Positions 6,221 to 11,359 of a stretch of DNA of 15,261 bases are shown piece after piece (positions within the stretch are counted from its first letter, which is position 1; every line of letters begins with the position of its first letter). The stretch is from positions 1-15,261 of the forward strand of contig CAMSEX010000015.1 of NCBI GenBank assembly GCA_947057875.1. The letters are read 5' to 3'. The position numbers and the translations under genes were made by a program. The notes under the pieces are model-generated. The model saw only the letters and a list, made by a program, of their open reading frames with translations. It searched no databases and was not told the origin of the DNA. Source of the stretch: an uncultured Clostridium sp. GTDB lineage: Bacteria; Bacillota; Clostridia; TANB77; CAG-508.

Positions 6221-6230
6221 ATTGTAACAA
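6221..6230 (-). promoter_or_regulatory. Possible extended -10 promoter of the small XRE gene
   Basis: Read on the minus strand this is TTGTTACAAT, containing TACAAT with an upstream TG. It would start transcription about 20 bases before the gene. No good -35 box is visible; the inverted repeat at 6248-6263 lies where RNA polymerase would contact upstream DNA. Confidence 0.35.
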
Positions 6231-6247
6231 AAAAATATTTAAAAAAC

Positions 6248-6263
6248 GTTGAATAAATTCAAC
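6248..6263. promoter_or_regulatory. Inverted repeat, candidate operator of the small XRE regulator
   Basis: GTTGAAT-AA-ATTCAAC is a perfect 7-2-7 palindrome. It covers the -35 box (6249-6254) of the plus-strand promoter and sits upstream of the probable minus-strand -10, which is the expected place for an operator shared by divergent genes. Confidence 0.55.
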
Positions 6264-6277
6264 TAATAAGGTATAAT
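6249..6277 (+). promoter_or_regulatory. SigA-type promoter of the 6316-7358 operon
   Basis: TTGAAT (6249-6254), a 17-bp spacer, and a perfect TATAAT (6272-6277). The predicted transcript starts near 6284, about 30 bases before the first gene. Confidence 0.75.
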
Positions 6278-6315
6278 AAAAATGAAAAATTAATGGATAG
6301 AATAAGGAGGCAATG

Positions 6316-6564
6316 ATGGATAAAAATGTGAGTGAATTGAGAAAAGATTTGAATCAAATGTTGAACCAGTTTGCGATTATTATTTTACAAGGAGAAGAGG
6401 AAATTGTAAAACAAATAGACAATTTATTCGCCAATGACGATATGGATTTGGAAAATGGTAAAAAGATTATTAAGACAATGGAAGAATATTTGAGAATAAA
6501 AGAAAAATTATTTGTCCAGCAAGAAAAGTTATATCAAGAAATTGCAATTTCAAAAATAGTATGA
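6316..6564 (+). CDS. Small helical (coiled-coil) protein of unknown function
   Basis: I do not recognise it. The 82-aa protein is hydrophilic and predicted largely helical, with heptad-like hydrophobic spacing in L-R-K-D-L-N-Q-M-L-N-Q-F and again in M-E-E-Y-L-R-I-K-E-K-L-F-V-Q-Q-E-K-L. There are no cysteines, no signal peptide and no membrane helix. AAGGAGG (6304-6310) gives better spacing to the ATG at 6316 than to the adjacent ATG at 6313, so the shorter form is chosen. It opens the operon that lies divergent from the small XRE regulator. Confidence 0.7.
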   Translation: MDKNVSELRKDLNQMLNQFAIIILQGEEEIVKQIDNLFANDDMDLENGKKIIKTMEEYLRIKEKLFVQQEKLYQEIAISKIV

Positions 6565-6591
6565 TATGTTATTAAAAATGGGAGAAAAGTA

Positions 6592-7227
6592 ATGTTAGAA
6601 AAAATAGAATATCGTTTTCCAAAAAATGACAAAAGTGAAGAGTTATTTGAATTGCTTTTGATTTTATTAAAAGGCTTACCCAATGTAAGTGTTTTTCAGG
6701 AAGAAATACAAATTAAATCAGCTCATTTGAAGCCTGAAACAGTATTAAAATTGGATAGTCAAGCAAAAGGTTTGCAATTCTATATTGGAAATCAAAAATA
6801 CTTGGGGTTACTCAACAGACAAACAAAAAATAGAGAGGCAGGGGATCAAGTTCAAAAATTGTCGTTAAAAGATGTCGCCAATAAATTAGCTGGACATGTT
6901 GTAAGAGTTGACCACACAGGGATTAATTTACCAAGTATTTTATATACAGAAAAGGAATATCAAGATGTATTACAATATTTGGCTTCAGAGGGCAATTTTT
7001 ATACCTATCCGAGTGGCGAACCATGGCCGTTTTTACTTCCTGCAACAGAAGCGGAACATCAAAATGAAATTACGAATTTTAATATTTTACGTGAGCCAAG
7101 ATTTGAGTTTGTTTATGATAAATTTACAGATGTTATGACAATTCAAATTGATATAGAAACGAATTTATCAAAATCAGAAGTGGAACAATTATTTCCTAAA
7201 ATCAAGGAATTTATTTTAAGGATTTAG
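6592..7227 (+). CDS. Uncharacterised 211-aa cytosolic protein
   Basis: I cannot name the family. The protein is soluble, acidic and of mixed alpha/beta pattern, with no membrane helix and no signal peptide. Conserved-looking patches are H-V-V-R-V-D-H-T-G-I-N-L-P (about 101-113), Y-T-Y-P-S-G-E-P-W-P-F-L-L-P-A-T-E (137-153) and R-E-P-R-F-E-F-V-Y-D-K (167-177). The His/Asp/Glu content would be compatible with a metal or ligand site, but there is no diagnostic motif. GGGAG lies seven bases upstream of the ATG. It sits 27 bases after the coiled-coil gene and is followed after five bases by a short ORF, so all three are probably co-transcribed from the promoter at 6249. Confidence 0.75.
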   Translation: MLEKIEYRFPKNDKSEELFELLLILLKGLPNVSVFQEEIQIKSAHLKPETVLKLDSQAKGLQFYIGNQKYLGLLNRQTKNREAGDQVQKLSLKDVANKLAGHVVRVDHTGINLPSILYTEKEYQDVLQYLASEGNFYTYPSGEPWPFLLPATEAEHQNEITNFNILREPRFEFVYDKFTDVMTIQIDIETNLSKSEVEQLFPKIKEFILRI

Positions 7228-7232
7228 AGGAT

Positions 7233-7358
7233 ATGTTTAAGACGATTTATTTAGATTATAGTGTAGATATAAATATTCGATTAGATGTTAGGTTTAAAAT
7301 GGTACATGATGATTTTGAAAGTGGAGAATGGTTTGTGAAAGAGGGAAAAAGATTATAA
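7233..7358 (+). CDS. Possible 41-aa small protein
   Basis: A short open frame encoding M-F-K-T-I-Y-L-D-Y-S and ending in W-F-V-K-E-G-K-R-L. Composition is plausible for a real soluble protein, and it begins five bases after the preceding stop with AGAGG just upstream (spacing only about two bases, which is short). It could also be the remnant of a longer gene. No family is recognised. Confidence 0.4.
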   Translation: MFKTIYLDYSVDINIRLDVRFKMVHDDFESGEWFVKEGKRL

Positions 7359-7377
7359 AGAAAAAAATAAAAAAGAC

Positions 7378-7406
7378 TTGCATTTTTGAAAAAACTCTGA
7401 TATAAT
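7378..7406 (+). promoter_or_regulatory. Strong promoter of rpsB-tsf
   Basis: TTGCAT (7378-7383), a 17-bp spacer ending in TGA, and a perfect TATAAT (7401-7406), making an extended -10. The transcript would begin near 7413 and carry a leader of about 105 bases before rpsB. Confidence 0.88.
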
Positions 7407-7425
7407 ATCAACGTTAAAAAACACA

Positions 7426-7488
7426 CATAGTATGAGCTTATCAAACGAGTGCCCAAAAGATGGTGTTTGAGGTGTTTTAAATACTATG
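7426..7488 (+). promoter_or_regulatory. Structured rpsB leader, candidate S2 autoregulatory RNA
   Basis: CATAGTAT (7426-7433) pairs perfectly with ATACTATG (7481-7488), closing a domain that contains an inner helix TCAAAC (7441-7446) with GTTTGA (7465-7470). The region lies between the promoter and the rpsB ribosome binding site and has no T-run, so translational control by free S2 protein is the likeliest mechanism. Ribosomal-protein leaders of this kind are known; whether this one matches a described family cannot be judged here. Confidence 0.5.
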
Positions 7489-7518
7489 GAGGAATAACAA
7501 ATAAGGAGGAATTTAAAA

Positions 7519-8289
7519 ATGGCAGTAGTTGCAATGAAACAATTATTGGAAGCAGGTGTTCATTTCGGACATCAAACAAGAAGATGGAATCCTAAAATGG
7601 CGGAATATATATTCCAAGCTAGAAATGGGATTCACATTATTGATTTACAAAAGACATCAAAAAAATTAGATGAGGCATATAGCTTTTTGAGAGAACAAGC
7701 AGAAGATGGAAAAACAGTTTTGTTTGTAGGAACCAAAAAACAAGCACAAGAGTGCATCAAAGAAGCAGCTCAAAGATGTGGTATGTACTATGTTGACCAA
7801 AGATGGTTAGGTGGAATGCTTACAAATTTCAAAACCATTCGTGGAAGAATTGACAGATTGAAAGAATTAGAAGAAATGAGTGAAGATGGTACTTTTGATG
7901 TACTACCTAAAAAAGAAGTCATTGGTTTAAAAAATGAAATGGAGAAATTGGAAAAAAATCTTGGTGGTATTAAAGAAATGACTCAAATGCCAGGGGTTAT
8001 GTTTATTGTAGATCCTAAAAAAGAATATAATGCAATCAAAGAAGCTAAAAAATTGGGGATTAAAGTTGTTGGTTTAGTAGATACAAACTGTAGCCCAGAA
8101 GATGTAGATTATCCAATTCCAGGAAACGATGATGCCATTAGAGCGGTAAAGTTAATTGCTGATGTTATGGCAAATGCAGTAATTGAAGGAAGACAAGGAG
8201 AAGATGCCATTATGCCAATTGGTTCTGAAGAAGAAGCTGATGAAGAAAACACAGATATGGAACAAGTTGTGGAAAATGCAGAACAATAA
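7519..8289 (+). CDS. rpsB: 30S ribosomal protein S2
   Basis: A 256-aa protein with the full uS2 sequence: M-K-Q-L-L-E-A-G-V-H-F-G-H-Q-T-R-R-W-N-P-K-M at the N-terminus, N-G-I-H-I-I-D-L-Q-K-T, the coiled-coil hairpin around 105-150, Q-R-W-L-G-G-M-L-T-N, and P-D-D type nucleotide-like strands G-L-V-D-T-N-C-S-P near 195. An acidic, low-complexity tail (about 232-256) follows. S2 joins the small subunit late and bridges head and platform, near the Shine-Dalgarno helix. AAGGAGGAATTTAAAA precedes the ATG; a second GGAGG at 7488-7492 lies at the end of the leader hairpin. It is followed by tsf, the usual partner. Confidence 0.99.
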   Translation: MAVVAMKQLLEAGVHFGHQTRRWNPKMAEYIFQARNGIHIIDLQKTSKKLDEAYSFLREQAEDGKTVLFVGTKKQAQECIKEAAQRCGMYYVDQRWLGGMLTNFKTIRGRIDRLKELEEMSEDGTFDVLPKKEVIGLKNEMEKLEKNLGGIKEMTQMPGVMFIVDPKKEYNAIKEAKKLGIKVVGLVDTNCSPEDVDYPIPGNDDAIRAVKLIADVMANAVIEGRQGEDAIMPIGSEEEADEENTDMEQVVENAEQ

Positions 8290-8309
8290 AAATCCCAAAA
8301 TGGCAAAGA

Positions 8310-8333
8310 AGGGGTTGGTCTAGACCAACCCTT
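8310..8333 (+). promoter_or_regulatory. Hairpin between rpsB and tsf (partial attenuator or processing site)
   Basis: A ten-pair stem, AGGGGTTGGT with ACCAACCCTT (one G-T wobble), closes the loop CTAG. What follows is TATATAAA rather than a T-run, so full termination is unlikely. It probably sets the S2 to EF-Ts ratio or stabilises the upstream mRNA. Confidence 0.6.
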
Positions 8334-8365
8334 ATATAAATATAAAATAAGATAGGAGGATAAAA

Positions 8366-9241
8366 ATGATAAGTGCAAATTTAGTGAAAGAATTAAGAGA
8401 GAAAACAGGTGCTGGAATGATGGATTGCAAAAAGGTTTTAACAGAAACTAATGGCGATATGGAGAAAGCAGCTGAATTATTAAGAGAAAGAGGAATAGCT
8501 AAAGCAGCAAAAAAATCGGATAGAGTGGCTGCTGAAGGTTTGGTTACAGTTTATATTGCAGAGAATAAAAAAGTAGGAAGTATTGTTGAAGTTAACGCAG
8601 AAACAGACTTTGTGGCTAAAAATGAAGAATTCAAAGAATTCGTAAACACGACTGCAAAAGTGATCGTGGAGAGTAATCCTGCAGATGTAGAGGCATTGTT
8701 AAACACAAAATATGCTAATTCAGATAAAACAGTTAGTGAAGTTTTAACTGAAAAAATTGCAACAATCGGAGAGCATATGTCAATTAGAAGATTTGCCAGA
8801 TTTGAGTCAAATGGTCTAGTAGAGGGGTATGTTCATGGAGATGGAAGAATTGCTGTTTTAGTTGATTTTGAAAAAGGTGAAACAGATTTGGCAAAAGATA
8901 TTTGTATGCAAATTACGGCAGCAAATCCTGAATATATGGAAAGAAGTGAAGTGCCAGAAGATAGAACGAAAAAAGAAATGGAAATTTTAAAAGCACAAGC
9001 TATGAATGAAGGAAAACCAGCTGAAATAGCTGAAAAAATGGTACAAGGAAGAATAGGAAAATTCTATTCAGAAATTTGTTTAGTAGACCAAGTTTTTGTA
9101 AAAGATTCCAATGTAAAAGTAGCAGATTTGATTGCAAGTAAAGATGCTAAATTAAATCGATTTGTAAGATTTGAAAGAGGAGAAGGAATCGAAAAAGCTG
9201 AAGAAAATTTTGCAGAAGAGGTTATGAAACAATTGCAATGA
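8366..9241 (+). CDS. tsf: Translation elongation factor Ts
   Basis: A 291-aa nucleotide-exchange factor that releases GDP from EF-Tu. The N-terminal UBA-like domain (1-50) contains V-K-E-L-R-E-K-T-G-A-G-M-M-D-C-K-K. The EF-Tu-contacting T-D-F-V-A-K-N motif is near residue 80, and two core subdomains follow, the second beginning near V-D-F-E-K-G-E-T-D and containing Q-I-T-A-A-N-P-E-Y. The C-terminal dimer region and R-F-V-R-F-E-R-G-E-G-I end the protein normally. GGAGGATAAAA precedes the ATG. Its stop codon overlaps the mtaB start as ATGA, so the two are translationally coupled; in many Firmicutes pyrH follows tsf instead. Confidence 0.99.
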   Translation: MISANLVKELREKTGAGMMDCKKVLTETNGDMEKAAELLRERGIAKAAKKSDRVAAEGLVTVYIAENKKVGSIVEVNAETDFVAKNEEFKEFVNTTAKVIVESNPADVEALLNTKYANSDKTVSEVLTEKIATIGEHMSIRRFARFESNGLVEGYVHGDGRIAVLVDFEKGETDLAKDICMQITAANPEYMERSEVPEDRTKKEMEILKAQAMNEGKPAEIAEKMVQGRIGKFYSEICLVDQVFVKDSNVKVADLIASKDAKLNRFVRFERGEGIEKAEENFAEEVMKQLQ

Positions 9242-10544
9242 GGAAAGTAGCATTTTATACGCTTCGGTTGCAAAGTAAACCAATATGAGACAAATGGTAT
9301 GATTCAAAAGTTCATAGATGGTGGATATGAGATTGTAGAATTTCATGAAAAAGCTGATATTTATGTTGTGAATACCTGCACTGTAACAAATATGTCTGAT
9401 AGAAAATCAAGGCAAATGCTAAGGCGAGCCAAGGAAATGAATTCAGATGCAATGATTGTTGCAGTGCGGTTGTTACGTTCAAGTTGCCCAAAAAGAGATT
9501 GAAAAAATGCCTGAGATTGATTTATGTTTGGGAACAAATGAGAAAAAAGATATTATTTCATATGTTGAGTATTATTTTAGAAACAACATGAAAAATCAAG
9601 CAAATATTTGTGACGATGTTTTTGAAAATAAAGAATATAGTGATTTTGGAAATATTACTTATACAGAAAAAATACGTGCTGTGATAAAGGTGCAAGATGG
9701 TTGTGACCGATTTTGTTCTTATTGTTTAATTCCTTATGCAAGAGGACGTGTTAGAAGTCGAAAGCCAGAAAATGTACTTGAAGAAATCACAAAAATTGCG
9801 AGTAAAGGTATAAAAGAAGTGGTCATAACAGGGATTCATGTGGCATCTTATGGAAAAGATTTTGTAGAAAATTATACCTTAATTGATTTATTGGAAGATA
9901 TTCATCAGATTGAAGGAATTGCAAGAATTAGGCTCGGTTCCATTGAACCACTTTTAATAAATGACGAATTTTTAAAAAGACTAAAAAAATTAGATAAAAT
10001 TTGTCATCATTTTCATTTATCTTTGCAAAGTGGATGTACAGAAACTTTGAAGAGAATGAATAGACGTTATACAATAGAGCAATTTGAGGAAATTGTACAA
10101 AGGTTAAGAAGTGTTTATCCAGATGTTATTTTGACAACTGATGTGATTGTAGGTTTTCCAGGAGAAACGGACGAAGAGTTTGAGAAAACTTTTCAATTTT
10201 TGAAAAGAATAAAATTCTATAAAATGCATATTTTTAAATATTCGATTAGAACAGGAACGAAAGCAGCTACCATGGAAAATCAAGTTTCGGATGATTTAAA
10301 AGAAAGCAGGAGTAAAAGATTATTACAATTGTCTGTAGAAAATCAGAAGTTTTATCATCAGCAGTATATTGGAAGAAAAGTGGAGATATTGGTGGAAGAA
10401 AAAGAAGAGACTTATTATAAAGGTCATACAGCTAATTATTTGTTAGTAAAAGTAAAAGCAAAGAACAATTCTAAATTAGAAAATCAAATGATAGTATTGA
10501 AACCAAATCAATCCACAGAAAACGAATTAGTTGTGGAAATGTAA
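9238..10544 (+). CDS. mtaB: tRNA t6A37 methylthiotransferase MtaB, interrupted by two +1 shifts
   Basis: MtaB adds a methylthio group to t6A at position 37 of ANN-decoding tRNAs, using radical SAM chemistry and two [4Fe-4S] clusters. The start at 9238 overlaps the tsf stop. The product begins M-R-K-V-A-F-Y-T-L and then needs a +1 shift near 9265 to give G-C-K-V-N-Q-Y-E-T, and a second near 9467 to give G-C-Y-V-Q-V-A-Q. Skipping exactly those two bases restores a 434-codon frame of normal MtaB length. It contains the N-terminal cluster cysteines (GC-K-V-N-Q, N-T-C-T-V-T, GC-Y-V-Q), the radical SAM C-D-R-F-C-S-Y-C, and a C-terminal TRAM domain. Everything else in the gene looks conserved. Without shifts, translation stops at 9286-9288 or 9500-9502. 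Recoding, recent pseudogenisation and sequence error remain possible. Confidence 0.88.
9262..9270 (+). other. Candidate +1 frameshift site 1, CTT-CGG-TTG
   Basis: The zero frame reads ACG-CTT-CGG-TTG and stops at 9286. Skipping C9265 reads CTT-GGT-TGC, giving the expected L-G-C-K-V-N-Q. The P-site CTT followed by a poor Arg codon resembles the yeast Ty1 site CTT-AGG-C in form. Confidence 0.6.
9464..9472 (+). other. Candidate +1 frameshift site 2, GTG-CGG-TTG
   Basis: The frame entering from site 1 reads GCA-GTG-CGG-TTG and stops at 9500. Skipping C9467 reads GTG-GGT-TGT and restores V-G-C-Y-V-Q. As at site 1, the A-site codon is CGG and the following Gly-Cys pair supplies a cluster ligand. 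Confidence 0.6.
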
Positions 10545-10598
10545 CATAACTGTAACAGTTTTGTTACCAAAACTTAATATAAAATTTGTGGAAAATAC

Positions 10599-10627
10599 TT
10601 GATTTATGTCGTTTTATAGTATATATT
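10599..10627 (+). promoter_or_regulatory. Promoter of the 13-residue-repeat gene
   Basis: TTGATT (10599-10604), a 17-bp spacer and TATATT (10622-10627), with a predicted start about 30 bases before the gene. Confidence 0.6.
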
Positions 10628-10666
10628 AATTGTAAATGAAGATTAAAATTTACCAAGGAGGAACAA

Positions 10667-10993
10667 ATGAAAGAATATAATTTTAAAGATAATACAGTTG
10701 GCAACAGCTTACCAACACAATATGGCACATTAGGAAAATTGAAAAATTTCTTTCGACTTGAATTAACGCCAAAGCAAGAAAAAGTTTTAGGCGAAGTACA
10801 TGATTTTTTATTTCAAGAAATTCAATTTCCAGAGTTAAGAGATTTCATGTATCAAGAAGTTGATTTTGGTGCAGTTAAAGATTTTTGGTGTCAAGATGTT
10901 GATTTTGCTGAAGTAAAAAAATTTTGGTGCCAAGATGTTGACTTTGGTTCAATCAAAGATTTCTGGTGTCAAGATATTACATTTAAAGATTAA
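10667..10993 (+). CDS. Small protein with five 13-residue FWCQDVDF-type repeats
   Basis: I do not recognise the family. The 108-aa protein has a hydrophilic N-terminus (1-42) and then five uninterrupted 13-residue units at 43-55, 56-68, 69-81, 82-94 and 95-107. The pattern is x-[V/L/I]-[K/R/H]-[D/K]-F-[W/M/L]-[C/Y/F]-Q-[D/E]-[V/I]-[D/Q/T]-F-x. The last three units carry an invariant F-W-C-Q-D. Divergence increases toward the N-terminus, as expected for stepwise duplication. No signal peptide or membrane helix is evident. CAAGGAGGAACAA precedes the ATG. It has its own promoter and a very strong terminator, so it is an independent single-gene unit, probably well expressed. Regular aromatic and cysteine spacing hints at a stacked or assembling protein, but this is inference. 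Confidence 0.82.
   Translation: MKEYNFKDNTVGNSLPTQYGTLGKLKNFFRLELTPKQEKVLGEVHDFLFQEIQFPELRDFMYQEVDFGAVKDFWCQDVDFAEVKKFWCQDVDFGSIKDFWCQDITFKD
10793..10987 (+). repeat. Five tandem 39-bp coding repeats
   Basis: Units begin at 10793, 10832, 10871, 10910 and 10949 with no spacers. Units three to five are the most alike (TTTTGGTGTCAAGATGTTGA core with few changes); the first two are diverged. Confidence 0.88.
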
Positions 10994-11001
10994 TAAAAAT
11001 G

Positions 11002-11039
11002 ACGTGAAGGGTTTTATTGAACTTTTTACGTTTTTTTTT
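11002..11039 (+). terminator. Strong intrinsic terminator
   Basis: A 12-pair stem (11002-11013 with 11020-11031, three G-T wobbles) with the loop TTATTG is followed by a run of nine T. It ends the repeat-protein transcript and isolates the nrd region. Confidence 0.9.
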
Positions 11040-11150
11040 GCACTATAAAAAATAGGAATTATTTGCAATTATCTATAAAACTATATTAAATACAATGCAA
11101 AATATGAATAAAACATAAAATTGTAATAAAAATGTAATATAAAATTTAAG

Positions 11151-11303
11151 AAAAAATGTGAACGCCTACGAAATGGGTAAGTTTGAGATTTTAAAAAATT
11201 TTAATAATTTTGAGACTAAAAAATATGTCTTCTATAAGCCCCAAAAATACGGCATTATATTTTGAGAAAACATAAAATGTAGGCATTTGACATTACTTTT
11301 TTT
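11151..11303 (+). ncRNA. Candidate structured RNA upstream of nrdD (unknown)
   Basis: The 366-base gap between the repeat-protein gene and nrdD has no credible ORF. Within it, AATGT-(4)-GCCTAC (11155-11169) can pair with GTAGGC-(5)-ACATT (11279-11294), and the 3' arm is followed two bases later by a run of seven T (11297-11303). This looks like the closing helix and terminator-like end of an RNA of about 150 bases. The interior has TTTGAGA three times (11182, 11209, 11261). The 3' arm also overlaps the nrdD -35 box, so the pairing may be coincidental. A TATAAA at 11138-11143 could be its -10, without a clear -35. It matches no riboswitch class I can recall. Confidence 0.3.
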
Positions 11304-11314
11304 CGTGGTAAAAT
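11287..11314 (+). promoter_or_regulatory. Promoter of nrdDG-prs
   Basis: A perfect TTGACA (11287-11292), 16-bp spacer and TAAAAT (11309-11314). Transcription would start near 11321 and leave a leader of about 40 bases. No convincing pair of NrdR boxes is visible; ACATAAAATGT at 11270-11280 is only a weak ACA-TGT palindrome. Confidence 0.8.
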
Positions 11315-11359
11315 AGATTTATACAAACAAGAAATAAAATATTTTTGGGGGTACATTTG

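Noticed and set aside
7486..7497. Three-codon ORF (ATG-GAG-GAA-TAA) before rpsB
   Set aside because: The ATG is part of the leader helix and has no binding site; no evidence for translation.
8109..8378. Minus-strand open frame across the end of rpsB
   Set aside because: It is a shadow of rpsB and the hairpin, Ser/Ala-rich from the complement of acidic codons, with no ribosome binding site.
10548..10574. Terminator after mtaB
   Set aside because: Several alternative stems of five or six pairs (AACTG/CAGTT, GTAAC/GTTAC, AGTTTT/AAAACT) compete and none has a proper T-run; evidence is too weak to call.
10793..10987. CRISPR-like direct repeats
   Set aside because: The 39-bp units are contiguous without spacers and encode a regular in-frame protein repeat.
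11161..11284. Cobalamin, purine or tetrahydrofolate riboswitch, or twister ribozyme, before nrdD
   Set aside because: GCCTAC, GGGTAA and AAGCCCC recall such elements, but none of the conserved core sequences is present in order.
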